DNA of 64,000 bases from Variovorax sp. (GCA_017744285.1 JAGIBP010000007.1:55264-119263); one strand, 5' to 3'. Numbered from the stretch's first letter, positions 16,188 through 25,692 are shown. Numbers and translations: made by a program. The notes: generated by a model from the sequence alone, not told the origin.

Positions 16188-17582
16188 ATGACCACACTCT
16201 CAGACCGCGCTCCTTCGAGCCGCCCGGCCGCGCCGCAGGCGCATTCCGCTCCCGCGGTGCCGCGCGAGGGCGCCCGCATGTCCCGGCGCAGGACGATCGT
16301 CGCCACCACCATCGGCAACGGCCTGGAGTTCTTCGATTTCACGGTGTACGGATTTCTCGCCCTGGTGATCGGCAAGCTGTTCTTCCCCACCTTCAGTTCG
16401 TACGGGCAGCTCCTGCTGACGGTGGCGAGCTTCGGGGTTGGCTTCGTCATGCGGCCCCTCGGCGGGATCGTGATCGGCAGCTACGCCGACCGCGCAGGCC
16501 GCAAGAAGGCGATGACGCTGACGATCTTCCTGATGGCCCTGGGCTGCGCCATGATTGCCTTCGCGCCCACTTATGCGCAGATCGGCGTCGCGGCGCCGGT
16601 CCTGATCGTGCTGGCGCGGCTGATCCAGGGCTTCTCGGCCGGCGGCGAGGTCGGCGCCTCCACCACCCTGCTGGTCGAACACGCCACGGCGCGCAATCGC
16701 GGCTACATGGCGAGCTGGCAGTTCGCCAGCCAGGGCCTGGGCATCCTGATGGGCGCGGTCGTGGTCGGCGTGCTGCTCACGGCGCTGTCGCCGCAGGCCA
16801 TGGAAAGCTGGGGCTGGCGCGTGCCCTTCGTGCTCGGCATGCTGATCGCGCCGGTCGGCATGTACATCCGCCGGCACCTGGAGGAGTCGCTCGACGAGGC
16901 GCGCCATCAGCCGGCCGCCGGTGCTGCAGCAGGCGCCCTGCGCCGGCGCGGCAGCCTGGCCGCCGTGTGCCGCGACCATGGCAAGACGGTGCTCGCCGCG
17001 ATCCTCGCGATCATCGGCGGAACGGCCGCGGCCTACGTGGTCACCTTCTACATGCCGACCTACGCGATCCGCGAACTCGGCCTGCCGCCGCCGGTGGCGC
17101 TGTTCGGCGCGGCGCTCACGGGCCTGCTGTCCTTCGCGCTGGCGCCGCTGGTGGGCCTGTGGTCCGACCGCATCGGGCGCAAGCCGCTGATCGTGGGCAG
17201 CCGCATCGCGCTGGCGCTCCTGATCTACCCGGGCTTCCTGTGGCTCAACGCCTCGCCGACGCCGGCCGTGCTGTTCACGGTGGTCGGGCTGCTGAGCATC
17301 ACGCTGGTCCTGCAGACGGTGCCCGGCATCACGATGCTGCCCGAGATGTTCCCCAAGCATGTGCGTGCGACCGGCATGTCGCTGGTCTACAGCGTCGGCG
17401 TGGCGCTGTTCGGCGGCTTCTCGCCCTTCATCAGCACCTGGCTGCTGAACGCCACCGGCAACAAGCTCGCGCCGGCCTGGTACCTGCTCGTGGTGTCGAT
17501 GGTGTCGCTGCTCGGCCTGCTGTGGATGCGAGACTTCACGGGCCGCGACATCGATGCCCCCGACGCCCATCCCGCCGCCTGA
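16188..17582 (+). CDS. MHS-family MFS transporter
   Basis: A 464-residue, 12-helix proton symporter of the metabolite:H+ symporter (MHS) branch. It has the family start TTIGNGLEFFDFTVYGFLA (first helix), the loop-2/3 motif GSYADRAGRKKAM (GxxxDRxGRR-type, about residue 98), LARLIQGFSAGGEVG and the second-half copy LWSDRIGRKPL. MHS members import carboxylates such as citrate, alpha-ketoglutarate, shikimate or dipeptide-like compounds. It is followed after 22 bases by the M14-type hydrolase, so the two probably import and hydrolyse one substrate under control of the divergent LysR. Confidence 0.9.
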   Translation: MTTLSDRAPSSRPAAPQAHSAPAVPREGARMSRRRTIVATTIGNGLEFFDFTVYGFLALVIGKLFFPTFSSYGQLLLTVASFGVGFVMRPLGGIVIGSYADRAGRKKAMTLTIFLMALGCAMIAFAPTYAQIGVAAPVLIVLARLIQGFSAGGEVGASTTLLVEHATARNRGYMASWQFASQGLGILMGAVVVGVLLTALSPQAMESWGWRVPFVLGMLIAPVGMYIRRHLEESLDEARHQPAAGAAAGALRRRGSLAAVCRDHGKTVLAAILAIIGGTAAAYVVTFYMPTYAIRELGLPPPVALFGAALTGLLSFALAPLVGLWSDRIGRKPLIVGSRIALALLIYPGFLWLNASPTPAVLFTVVGLLSITLVLQTVPGITMLPEMFPKHVRATGMSLVYSVGVALFGGFSPFISTWLLNATGNKLAPAWYLLVVSMVSLLGLLWMRDFTGRDIDAPDAHPAA

Positions 17583-17604
17583 CCCGACAAGGACGAACCC
17601 CACG

Positions 17605-18702
17605 ATGCATGCCACCGCAGCCACCCGCCACTTCTCGGGCACCTACGCCGAGGCGCGGCAGAAATTCCTGGACGCCGCGGCCGGCCGCGGCGCAGCGATC
17701 GAGTCCTTCGAACTGGAGGCGCACCGCGGCGCCCTCGGCGAGACGCTGGCCACCGACGTGGCCTACCTCGGCGCGCCCGGCGCCGCCCGGCTGCTGATCG
17801 TCAGCTCCGGCACGCACGGCCCCGAGGGGTTCTGCGGCTCGGGCTGCCAGGTCGCGACGCTGAACGACACCGAGCTGCTATCGCGCATCGAGCAGGCGGG
17901 CATCGGGCTGCTGCTGGTCCATGCGGTCAACCCGCACGGCTTCTCGCACCTGCACCGCACGAACGAGGACAACATCGACCTCAACCGCAACCACATCGAC
18001 TTCGACGCGCCGCTGCCGGTGAACGCGGCCTACGCCGAGGTGGAGCCCTTCGTGCTGCCGGCCCACTGGCCGCCGGCCGCGACCGACCAGACGGTGATGG
18101 CCGCCTACATCGAGAAGCACGGCATGCGGGCGTTCCGCGCGGCCGTCACGGCCGGCCAGTACACCTCGCCGCAGGGCGTGTTCTATGGCGGCAAGGCGCC
18201 GTCGTGGAGCAACCGCACCATGCGCGGCATCCTGCGCCGCTACGGCGCCGGCGCCACGCACATCGGGTGGATCGACATCCACACCGGGCTGGGCCCCTAC
18301 GGCCACGGCGAGAAGATCTACCCGGGCCGCAACGCCCCGGCCGACCTGGCCCGGGCGCGCGCCTGGTGGGGCGCCGACGTGTTCGCGCCCTTCGACGGGC
18401 AATCGGCGTCGGCCGATGTCTCGGGGCCGGTCGTGTCGGCCGTGTACGACGAGTGCCCGCAAGCCACCGCGTCGCTGATGGGCCTGGAGTTCGGCACCCT
18501 CCCCGACCAGGAAGTGCTGACGCGCCTGCGCGCCGACACCTGGCTGCGCCGCCACCCCGAGGCGCCCGAGGACCAGAAGCGCCAGATCCGCCAGGACCTG
18601 CGCGACGCCTTCTACTGCGACAACGACGAATGGAAAGGCATGGTGCTCGGCCAGACGCGCGTGGTGCTGCTGCAGACCGTGCAGGGGCTCAAGGCCGCCT
18701 GA
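17605..18702 (+). CDS. M14-family metallopeptidase-like amidohydrolase (DUF2817)
   Basis: A 365-residue zinc carboxypeptidase-fold enzyme of the DUF2817/M14 group. Zinc ligands are apparent: His and Glu in GTHGPEG (about residues 69-75) and the third His in WIDIHTGLG (about 222), with a likely catalytic Glu in GLEFGTLP (about 295). The loop NEDNIDLNRN is the arginine/asparagine substrate-binding segment of M14 enzymes. There is no signal peptide, so it acts in the cytosol on an imported amide or peptide, matching the MHS transporter just upstream. The substrate is not known. Confidence 0.85.
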   Translation: MHATAATRHFSGTYAEARQKFLDAAAGRGAAIESFELEAHRGALGETLATDVAYLGAPGAARLLIVSSGTHGPEGFCGSGCQVATLNDTELLSRIEQAGIGLLLVHAVNPHGFSHLHRTNEDNIDLNRNHIDFDAPLPVNAAYAEVEPFVLPAHWPPAATDQTVMAAYIEKHGMRAFRAAVTAGQYTSPQGVFYGGKAPSWSNRTMRGILRRYGAGATHIGWIDIHTGLGPYGHGEKIYPGRNAPADLARARAWWGADVFAPFDGQSASADVSGPVVSAVYDECPQATASLMGLEFGTLPDQEVLTRLRADTWLRRHPEAPEDQKRQIRQDLRDAFYCDNDEWKGMVLGQTRVVLLQTVQGLKAA

Positions 18703-18705
18703 GCC

Positions 18706-19134
18706 TCACCGGGCGATGGCCCGGCACTTCTGCAAGTTGGTGTCGAAGCGCTGCTGCATTCCGGGCTCGCAGGTGTCGGCGGTGGTCATGATGCGGCACA
18801 TGCCGACGACCAGGAAGTCCGACACCGCCTCGGTGCACATCGGATAGCGCGCAAGTTGCGGGTTGTCGCGCACCTTGAAGCCCCACTCGTCGGAGAACGC
18901 GAGCATGCGCGACATCGCGTCCTCGAAATAGTCGCGGTCGCGCTCCTGGATCGCGGTTTCCATCTTCGGCAGCTCGATCCCGAGGAATCCCACCGCCGCC
19001 GCGGGAAACTGGCTCGCGTCCTGCTGCGCGGAAGCAGCGCCAGCGACGAGGGCCAGGAGCAGCGGCGCCGCAGCGCGCGCAAGGGTCGGAAGGACGCGAG
19101 GACGGGGAAATTCCATGGTGTTCGAGTCGGGCAT
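18706..19134 (-). CDS. Small exported protein of unknown function
   Basis: A 142-residue protein with a signal peptide (hydrophobic core LPTLARAAAPLLLALVAG, cleavage near ASAQQ). The mature part is mostly helical and acidic and contains three cysteines (YPMCTEAVS, GMCRIMTTADTCEPG, LQKC make four in all), suggesting disulfides in the periplasm. I do not recognise a family. An internal ATG at 19116 (MEFPRPR) gives a more typical signal peptide and may be the true start; neither has a clear ribosome site. It is convergent with the M14-type gene (3-base gap). Confidence 0.65.
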   Translation of the reverse strand: MPDSNTMEFPRPRVLPTLARAAAPLLLALVAGAASAQQDASQFPAAAVGFLGIELPKMETAIQERDRDYFEDAMSRMLAFSDEWGFKVRDNPQLARYPMCTEAVSDFLVVGMCRIMTTADTCEPGMQQRFDTNLQKCRAIAR

Positions 19135-19212
19135 CGGGGATGAAACTGCCGCGCGCGCCGGGCGGCGGCAGCCCCTATTTGAACCGAAAGCCGCAGGCGC
19201 GCCGGCACCCGG

Positions 19213-21963
19213 CTACCAGCTCACCCGGATCCCGAGCGAACCCTGCACCGAGGACTTCACCCGCGCATCGCCGCCGACGTCGAACAGGTGCCCGACTTCG
19301 CCATACAGCGTGGCCCCGGGCGAGAGCGCCAGCGTGAGGCCGCCCGCGACTTCGGCCGAGGTGTAGCCGGTGGCGCTCGCGATCGGCGTGTTCGCCGCGG
19401 GGTTGATGAAGCTCGCCACGTCCGTGCCCGAGCTCGCGCGGTACAGGTTCACGCGGCCATAGGGCTGCAGGCGGCCGGCGCCGGTCGCGAAGTCGCCCTT
19501 GACGCGCACGCCGAGGCGCGCGATCCAGCCGCTGTCGGCGTCCTGGTGTACGGTCGCGCCGCTGATGAGCACGTCGTCGAAGCGGCTGCGCTGCCAGGCG
19601 ACCTGCGCCTGCGGCTCCACGATCCAGTTTCCGGCGAGCGCAAAGGCCTTGCCGGTCTCGATCGAGGCCGTGAGGCTGTCGGCCTTGCCCGCGACGCTCG
19701 GGTTGCCGTCCGGACGCACGGTGTAGCGATGGCTGCCGCCCTGCAGCACGCCGTCGGCGTAGAGCCCGCTGCCGTCCATCCAGGTCGCGTAGCCGCCGAG
19801 GTAGCGCGACTGCAGGTCGTTGCGGCCCACGCGGCCCACGGTGCCTCGTGCGTTGCCGCCGACCTCGGCCCCGCCGTCGAGATAGCCCACGTAGACACCG
19901 GCACGCCACGGGCCGCTCGCCAGCAGGTCGGTGCCGGCCTGCAGGCCGCTCACGTGGCCGCGGCTTTGCGCGTCGGCCAGGCCGTCCTGGTGGAGGTCGA
20001 GGTCGGTGTAGACCGCGCGCGCCCAGGCCTGGCGCCCGGCATCGCCGGTGCCCGCGCCGGCCGCCGCCGGGGCGGCCTCGTCGCCGATGCGGCGGTGGAG
20101 GTTGCCGAGCATCGCGAGATCGGCCTGGCGCAGCTGCGCGGGCAGCGCGGCGAAGAGCGGGACTTCGGCACGGTAGGTGGGCCGGGGCGCCCCGGCCGCG
20201 TCCACCGTGGGCGGCTTTTGCGTGGGGATGACCTCCGGCTGCACCGGCGGCACGAGCGGCGGCTGCGCCGGCGCTTCGGTGCGCAGGTACCAGTTCTCGC
20301 CCGCGCCCTGGGCATCGGCAGCGTACAGCCGGTACTCGAAGGCGCCCGCGTCGACGTGGCCGCCGGCCAGCGCGAACGCATCGCGGGTGGTCTGGGCGGT
20401 GGTGGTCGCGCCGTTGCGCGCGCTCACCACCTCGATGCCGTTGCCGGTGGTCTGCGCGCCGAGCCCGGCCAGGTTGGTGATGCGGACGGTGGTGTTGCCG
20501 CTCGCGCTGGCCGAGGGGCCGTTCAGCACCAGGCGGTCGCTGACGCTGTTGCTGCCGCCGAGCGCGGTGCCCAGGCTCAGCACGCCGTTGTGGCCGACGT
20601 AGGCGCCGTTCACGGTCAGCGTGCTGCCGGGTGCCCCGCTGAGCAGCTTCACGGTGCCCGCGTTCTGCAGGGAAGCCACGGTCTGGTCGAAACCGCCGGT
20701 GTCGAGCGTGGCCCCCGCCGCAACGACGTGCGCAGGGCCCGCCCCGAGGACATGGGCCGCGCCGGCCTTCAGAGTGCCGGCGCTGACCAGCGTCGTGCCG
20801 GTGATGGCCTGCGTCCTGGCCAGCGTCAGCGTGCCGGCGCCCGTCTTCTCGAGGCCGCCGCTGCCGGTCAGCACCCCTTGGTAGGTCGCATCCGCGGGCT
20901 GGGCGAAGCGCACGAGGCCGTTGTCCGCGATCGCCAGCGGCGCATGTTCGGCCCGGGTCTGCAGGGTGCCGGCCGGATCCACCGTCATGCTGCCGGTGAA
21001 GTCGCTGGCGTCGGTCGTGAGCACCAGCGTGCCGCCGGCCACTCGCGCGCTCGTGAAGCCCGAGGCCTGCAGCGAGGTGCCCAGGCTCCAGGTGCCGCTG
21101 TCGTTCTTCACCAGCGTCTGGAAATGGGAGATCGGCTGGTTGAACGTGCCGTTGCCCGTGCCGTTGAGCGTCAGCAGGTTGCGGCCTCCGCCGCCGTTGA
21201 TCGCTCCCGTGATCGAGGAGCCGTCGTAGAGGGCGAGCGTGTCGTCCCCATCGGCGAAGTTCAGCGACCCTTCCACCCGCCCCTTGTTCGTGAAGTGGAT
21301 CGCCATGGTGCCCCCGACGCCCAGGATGTTGCCGGTGGTGCCGTCCTGGTAGCGCATCAGGCCAGTGTTGACCACGGTGTTGCTGCCCGAGGTCGATTCG
21401 AACCAGATCGCCGCGCCGCCGCCCTGCGAGTCGACGGTGCCGTGATTGATGATGGTGTTGCCGCTGCCCATCGGATTGATCGCCTCGGCGTCGCTCGCCG
21501 AGCCCCTGGACAGGACCTTGGCGCCCTGCTCGATCGTCAGCGTCGTGCCGCTGCCGAACTCCACGGTATTCGCGCCGGTGTTGCCGTCCGCGCCGGGGAA
21601 GTTGCCGGTGTTGCCCTCGATCGCGCCGTTCTGGACCGTGGCGCCGGTCCGAATCGTGATGCTGCCGCCATCGCCCAGGCTGATCGCCGACTGGCTGCCG
21701 GTGCTGATCAGCGCGCCCTGCTGCACCTCCACCGTCGCGCCCGCGGGGGTGGCGGGGCCGGCGCCCACGGTGGCGGTCTGGGTGCTCGCCGACGAGCAGA
21801 CGGTATCGATGCCGCTGGTCACGCAGGCGGCCGACGCGGTGCCGGCCACGGCCACCAGCGCCGAGGCCACCGCCACCGACTTGCCGGCCGTCGCCGCCAG
21901 CTCGGAGGCCACGGCCCAGGTTTGTTGCGAGGAGTTCCAGACGACCCTGAAAACACGGTTCAT
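19213..21963 (-). CDS. Type Va autotransporter with ESPR signal and barrel
   Basis: A 916-residue autotransporter. The first 50 residues are an extended signal peptide (ESPR, MNRVFRVVWNSSQQTWA then ELAATAGKS). The passenger (about 50-600) is a repetitive parallel beta-helix with autotransporter-associated beta-strand repeats, such as GSGGLEKTGAGTLTLA and LVSAGTLKAGAAHVLG. A proline-rich hinge (about 605-640) leads to a 12-stranded C-terminal barrel that ends LGIRVSW, with the expected terminal aromatic residue. No catalytic triad or RGD motif is obvious, so an adhesin or surface role is likely. ATG 21963 is preceded by an AT-rich leader unlike the surrounding DNA. Confidence 0.92.
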   Translation of the reverse strand: MNRVFRVVWNSSQQTWAVASELAATAGKSVAVASALVAVAGTASAACVTSGIDTVCSSASTQTATVGAGPATPAGATVEVQQGALISTGSQSAISLGDGGSITIRTGATVQNGAIEGNTGNFPGADGNTGANTVEFGSGTTLTIEQGAKVLSRGSASDAEAINPMGSGNTIINHGTVDSQGGGAAIWFESTSGSNTVVNTGLMRYQDGTTGNILGVGGTMAIHFTNKGRVEGSLNFADGDDTLALYDGSSITGAINGGGGRNLLTLNGTGNGTFNQPISHFQTLVKNDSGTWSLGTSLQASGFTSARVAGGTLVLTTDASDFTGSMTVDPAGTLQTRAEHAPLAIADNGLVRFAQPADATYQGVLTGSGGLEKTGAGTLTLARTQAITGTTLVSAGTLKAGAAHVLGAGPAHVVAAGATLDTGGFDQTVASLQNAGTVKLLSGAPGSTLTVNGAYVGHNGVLSLGTALGGSNSVSDRLVLNGPSASASGNTTVRITNLAGLGAQTTGNGIEVVSARNGATTTAQTTRDAFALAGGHVDAGAFEYRLYAADAQGAGENWYLRTEAPAQPPLVPPVQPEVIPTQKPPTVDAAGAPRPTYRAEVPLFAALPAQLRQADLAMLGNLHRRIGDEAAPAAAGAGTGDAGRQAWARAVYTDLDLHQDGLADAQSRGHVSGLQAGTDLLASGPWRAGVYVGYLDGGAEVGGNARGTVGRVGRNDLQSRYLGGYATWMDGSGLYADGVLQGGSHRYTVRPDGNPSVAGKADSLTASIETGKAFALAGNWIVEPQAQVAWQRSRFDDVLISGATVHQDADSGWIARLGVRVKGDFATGAGRLQPYGRVNLYRASSGTDVASFINPAANTPIASATGYTSAEVAGGLTLALSPGATLYGEVGHLFDVGGDARVKSSVQGSLGIRVSW

Positions 21964-22117
21964 GCAGCTTGCTCTTCTTCTGAAATTAATACTTAAGAAT
22001 GTAGTTCCTAGGTACTCATTTCCGTTGGAAGAAAGTCACAGATCCGGCATCAATTCGCTTCTCCGCAACGAAGAAGTTACGAAAGGTGCTACGCGGCCGC
22101 GCACGTACACTCGCCCG

Positions 22118-22342
22118 ATGCCCTCCAGACCGACCCGAGCGCCGCGCATGTTCGAACGCGGCATCCTGTGCATCCTGATCGGCGCGGCCGTGCTGGTCGC
22201 GCCCCACTTCCTGAGCTCGCCGGCCTGGCGGGAGACCATCGGCGGCGCCTACATCGTGGGCTGGTTCGCCCTCGTGCTCGGGATCGCGCTGGTGGTGGTG
22301 GATCTGGTCCAGCGCATGCGGTCGGGCGGCGGGCGCCGCTGA
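22118..22342 (+). CDS. Small two-helix membrane protein
   Basis: A 74-residue hypothetical protein with two hydrophobic helices, FERGILCILIGAAVLVAP and YIVGWFALVLGIALVVVDL, and basic ends, so it should sit in the inner membrane as a hairpin. An ATG at 22148 (MFERGIL) is an alternative start that removes ten residues. It resembles many small DUF-type membrane proteins, and I do not recognise a named family. It is convergent with the DUF808 gene (7-base gap) and divergent from the autotransporter. Confidence 0.6.
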   Translation: MPSRPTRAPRMFERGILCILIGAAVLVAPHFLSSPAWRETIGGAYIVGWFALVLGIALVVVDLVQRMRSGGGRR

Positions 22343-22349
22343 CCGGGTT

Positions 22350-23234
22350 TCAGCGCCGTGCGCGGCGCAGGCGCTTCACGCCCTCGACGACCGCCAGCAC
22401 GATCGCGCCGGCGACCAGGCCGACGCCGATGCCGGCCGCCATGCCAGCGAGCGGGCCCCAGGCCTGGACCGCGTGCCCGAGGGCCGGCACCCCGTGCAGC
22501 AGGATGCCGCCGCCCACCAGGAACATCGCGACCGTCCCCGCGACCGAGAGCGCCTTCATGAGCCACGGCGCCGCACCGAGCAGCGCCTGGCCGACCGTGC
22601 GGGCGGCGGCACTGTCCCGCTGGCTCAGGTAGAAGCCCACGTCGTCGAGGCGCACGATGCCCGCCACCAGCCCATAGACGCCGATGGTCATGACGATCGC
22701 GATCCCCACCAGGACCACGAGCTGCGTCAGGAAGGGTTGACCCTGCACCGTTCCGAGCGTGATCGCGATGATTTCGGCCGACAGGATGAAGTCGGTGCGC
22801 ACCGCGCCCTTGACCTTGGCCTTCTCGGCCGCGACCACGTCGATCGACTCGTTGGCGACCGCCTGCTCGTGCTGCTCGATCTCGATCGCGTGCTCGGCCT
22901 TGTGCAAGTAGCGGTGCGCGAGCTTCTCGCAGCCTTCGAAACACAGGAAGGCGCCGCCGACCATGAGCAGCGGCGTGACCAGCCAGGGCAGCCAGGTGCC
23001 GATCAGGAGCGCCGCCGGCACCAGGATCGCCTTGTTGACGAACGAGCCCTTGCACACCGCCCAGACCACCGGCAGTTCACGGTTCGCGCGCACGCCGGCG
23101 ACCTGCTGCGCGTTCAGCGCGAGGTCGTCGCCCAGCACGCCGGCCGTTTTCTTGGCCGCCACCTTGGTGAGCACCGACACATCGTCGAGCACCGTCGCGA
23201 TGTCGTCGAGCAGCAGCAGCAGACTGGCGGCCAT
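22350..23234 (-). CDS. DUF808 (YedI-family) inner-membrane protein
   Basis: A 294-residue polytopic membrane protein of the DUF808/YedI family. The N-terminus [28 protein letters not shown] is characteristic, as is [16 protein letters not shown] in the middle. Five or six hydrophobic helices are visible (for example [18 protein letters not shown] and [19 protein letters not shown]). The function of the family is not established. The ATG at 23234 gives the usual full length. The GNAT gene on the same strand lies 15 bases upstream, so the two may be co-transcribed. Confidence 0.9.
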   Translation of the reverse strand: MAASLLLLLDDIATVLDDVSVLTKVAAKKTAGVLGDDLALNAQQVAGVRANRELPVVWAVCKGSFVNKAILVPAALLIGTWLPWLVTPLLMVGGAFLCFEGCEKLAHRYLHKAEHAIEIEQHEQAVANESIDVVAAEKAKVKGAVRTDFILSAEIIAITLGTVQGQPFLTQLVVLVGIAIVMTIGVYGLVAGIVRLDDVGFYLSQRDSAAARTVGQALLGAAPWLMKALSVAGTVAMFLVGGGILLHGVPALGHAVQAWGPLAGMAAGIGVGLVAGAIVLAVVEGVKRLRRARR

Positions 23235-23249
23235 CGATGCGTCGCCGGG

Positions 23250-23765
23250 TCAGACGTTCCGCTTGAGGCGGATTTCCTCGATCTTGACGGTGCCGATCGC
23301 GGTGGTCTTGGCGGTCTTCATCTCGCGCTTGAAGCCGGCCAGCTCGCAAAAGCGCAGCGCGCGGTCATTGCGCAGCGGCACCCAGATCGTGACCACCGTA
23401 CAGCCCTCTTCCTCCAGGCCTTCGCGGCCGGCGTCCCACAGCGCGACGCCGACACCCTTGCCCCAGTGCTCGGGCTTGACATAGAGGGCCCAGATCTCGC
23501 CGGTAGTCGACGGCGTCTTGGGATCGCGCGAGCGGTCGAAGCCGACGAAGCCGACGACCTCGCCGCCGAGCTCGGCCACATGCACCTGCGGCTCGCTGAA
23601 TTCGATGGCCTCGCGCCACTTCGCCTCGCGCGAGGCGGGCGCCAGCGCGCTCAGCTGATCGTCGGGGAGGATGCCCGCATACGCGGCCCGGACGGCGGCG
23701 GCATGGACTTCGGCGATGGCTTTGGCATCGCGCAGGGTGGCGGGGCGGACTTCGTAAGCAGACAT
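23250..23765 (-). CDS. GNAT-family N-acetyltransferase
   Basis: A 171-residue acetyltransferase with the GNAT fold: RPATLRDAKAIAEVH (helix 1), the V-shaped strand IWALYVKPEHWGKGVGVAL that carries the acetyl-CoA pyrophosphate loop (Q/R-x-x-G-x-G/A type, here W-G-K-G-V-G), and the C-terminal segment RNDRALRFCELAGFKRE typical of RimI-like enzymes. The substrate could be a small amine or a protein N-terminus and cannot be assigned. ATG 23765 fits the domain start exactly. It is probably transcribed with the DUF808 gene. Confidence 0.88.
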   Translation of the reverse strand: MSAYEVRPATLRDAKAIAEVHAAAVRAAYAGILPDDQLSALAPASREAKWREAIEFSEPQVHVAELGGEVVGFVGFDRSRDPKTPSTTGEIWALYVKPEHWGKGVGVALWDAGREGLEEEGCTVVTIWVPLRNDRALRFCELAGFKREMKTAKTTAIGTVKIEEIRLKRNV

Positions 23766-23888
23766 GAAATACGGGAGAAGCGGAATCGATAAAGGGACGT
23801 ATTGTCGCCGCGCCGCCAAGGCAGGTCCGAGGGCTAAACTGAACTGCGCATTCTCATCTGCATTCACCCCCCGGAGGAACCCCGCATC

Positions 23889-24176
23889 GTGACCCACTTG
23901 CCGCCGCCGCCCGCAGCAGCGCAGAAGCAGCCGCGCAACCCGCTGCACGGGATGACGCTGGAAGCCATCGTCACCGCGCTGCACGCGCACTACGGATGGC
24001 AGGGCCTGGGCGAGCGCATTCCGGTGCGCTGCTTCACCAGCGAGCCGAGCATCTCGTCCAGCCTGAAGTTCCTGCGCAAGACGCCGTGGGCGCGCGAGAA
24101 GGTCGAAAGCCTTTATCTCTTCATGCTGCGCGACCAGCGTCGGCGGCAGTCGTCCCCGGCCCGGACCTCCCGATGA
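23889..24176 (+). CDS. VF530-family DNA-binding-like protein
   Basis: A 95-residue protein with the highly conserved VF530/DUF2132 core: [21 protein letters not shown], then [19 protein letters not shown], then [16 protein letters not shown]. The family has a compact helical fold described as DNA-binding, but a physiological role is not established. The start is a GTG at 23889; GGAGGAAC lies just upstream and supports it. Its TGA overlaps the ATG of the ferredoxin gene (ATGA at 24173-24176), so the two are translationally coupled. Confidence 0.88.
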   Translation: MTHLPPPPAAAQKQPRNPLHGMTLEAIVTALHAHYGWQGLGERIPVRCFTSEPSISSSLKFLRKTPWAREKVESLYLFMLRDQRRRQSSPARTSR

Positions 24177-24454
24177 AGGCACGGGTCGAACCCGGCGGCT
24201 TCCATTTCGAGGCCGAAGCCGGCCGCACGCTGCTGCAGTCGGCCGAGGCCGGCGGCGTCGAGCTGCCGAGTTCCTGCCGCAACGGCACCTGCCGCACCTG
24301 CCTGTGCCGGCTGGTGTCGGGCCGCATCCGCTACCGCATCGAATGGCCGGGCGTGAGCGCCGAGGAGAAGGCCGAGGGCTGGATCCTGCCCTGCGTGGCC
24401 GAACCGCTGGGCGATGTCACGCTCGACGTGCCCGCCGCGCGCGCCATCGTCTAG
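24173..24454 (+). CDS. 2Fe-2S ferredoxin
   Basis: A 93-residue plant/bacterial-type [2Fe-2S] ferredoxin. The cluster cysteines are in [10 protein letters not shown] (C-x4-C-x2-C, about residues 38-46) and the fourth in WILPCVAE (about 75). It is a small soluble electron carrier, and no oxygenase partner lies beside it. It overlaps the VF530 gene by four bases upstream. At its end it shares a CTAG tetranucleotide (24451-24454) with the stop codon of the convergent MFS gene. Confidence 0.9.
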   Translation: MKARVEPGGFHFEAEAGRTLLQSAEAGGVELPSSCRNGTCRTCLCRLVSGRIRYRIEWPGVSAEEKAEGWILPCVAEPLGDVTLDVPAARAIV

Positions 24455-25692
24455 GGTCGGGTGAGCCGGTCGCGCCGCGCGAGCGAGGGGAACAGCCGGA
24501 ACCACAGCCCCGCCACGACGATGGTGCCGATGCCTCCCGCCACCACTGAGCCGACCGGCCCGAGCAGCGCCGCCGTGGCGCCCGATTCGAACTCGCCCAG
24601 CTGGTTGCTCGCGCCGATGAAGATCGAATTCACGGCGCTCACGCGGCCCCGCATCGGATCGGGCGTTTCGAGCTGCACGAGCGTCTGGCGGATCACGACG
24701 TTGACCATGTCCGCGCCGCCCGACACCGCCAGCGCGACCAGCGAGACGGCGAAGCTGCGCGAGATCCCGAAGACGACCATGCACACGCCGAACATCGCCA
24801 CCGCGAAGAGCAGCGTGCGGCCCACCTGCCGCTCGATCGGGCGGCGTGTCAGCAGGATCGAGGTGGCCAGCGCGCCCACCGCCGGCGCGCCGCGCAAGAG
24901 CCCCAGGCCCCAGGGGCCGGTGTGCAGGATGTCCTTGGCGTAGATCGGCAGCAGCGCGACCGCGCCGCCGAGCAGCACCGCGAACAGGTCGAGCGACACC
25001 GCGCCGAGCACCGGCTTGCGACGCCAGATGAACTCGACGCCGGCAAGCACGGACTTCATCGTCACCGGCTCGCGCGGCGGCGCCGCATGGTGGTACTTCA
25101 GGCGCAGCACGAGCGCGGCCGCCGCCGCGAAGAGCGCCAGGGCCACGCCGTAGACCACGCCCATGCCCGCCACGAACAACATCCCGCCAAGCGCCGGGCC
25201 GCCGATGATCGCACCCTGGATGCCCGCCGAGCTGAAAGCCATCGCACGGGGCAGCATCTGCGGGGACACCAGCAGCGGCGTGAGCGCCTGCTGGGCCGGC
25301 ATCTGGAATGCACGCACCCCGCCGAGCACCAGCGACAGCCCCAGGAGGAGCGCGCGCGAATCCTCACCGCCGTAGACCGCCCCGAGCAGCGCGAGCGCGA
25401 CCGCGGCCTGCACCCCGAAACAAGCGGCGACGATGCGCCCGCGATGGTGCTTGTCCGCGACATGGCCGGCCCACAGCGCGAGCAGCAGCGCCGGCATGAA
25501 CTGGTAGAGGCCGACCAGCCCGAGATCCCAGGCACTGTGCGTGAGCTCGTACATGTGCCAGCCGATGGCGACCAGCAGCATCTGGCTGGCCGCGGTGCCG
25601 CAAAGGCGTGCGAACCACAGCCGCATGAAGGGCCGCTCGCGCGTGAGGTCTGAAAAACTGGAGGCGCGATCGGGAGCGGCGGCAACGGACAT
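24451..25692 (-). CDS. MFS transporter (EntS-like)
   Basis: A 413-residue, 12-helix major facilitator of the EntS/DHA3 branch: RPFMRLWFARLCGTAASQM (first helix), LWAGHVADKHHRGRIV (loop 2-3 motif), PAQQALTPLLVSPQMLPRAMAFSS and DMVNVVIRQTLVQLETPDPMRGRVSAVN, the last being the hallmark of the group. Members export siderophores such as enterobactin or other small molecules; no siderophore genes are near, so the substrate is open. I chose ATG 25692 (MSVAAAP) because an upstream extension is low-complexity. It is convergent with the ferredoxin and divergent from rluA. Confidence 0.88.
   Translation of the reverse strand: MSVAAAPDRASSFSDLTRERPFMRLWFARLCGTAASQMLLVAIGWHMYELTHSAWDLGLVGLYQFMPALLLALWAGHVADKHHRGRIVAACFGVQAAVALALLGAVYGGEDSRALLLGLSLVLGGVRAFQMPAQQALTPLLVSPQMLPRAMAFSSAGIQGAIIGGPALGGMLFVAGMGVVYGVALALFAAAAALVLRLKYHHAAPPREPVTMKSVLAGVEFIWRRKPVLGAVSLDLFAVLLGGAVALLPIYAKDILHTGPWGLGLLRGAPAVGALATSILLTRRPIERQVGRTLLFAVAMFGVCMVVFGISRSFAVSLVALAVSGGADMVNVVIRQTLVQLETPDPMRGRVSAVNSIFIGASNQLGEFESGATAALLGPVGSVVAGGIGTIVVAGLWFRLFPSLARRDRLTRP

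Noticed and set aside
19288..21996. Open frame of 902 codons on the plus strand opposite the autotransporter
   Set aside because: It is an antisense shadow of a gene with an ESPR signal, passenger repeats and a C-terminal barrel. The product is Arg/Ala/Gly-rich with no domain.
22249..23055. Minus-strand open frame within the DUF808 gene
   Set aside because: It is an out-of-frame reading of the same strand; the DUF808 frame has recognised family motifs and membrane helices.
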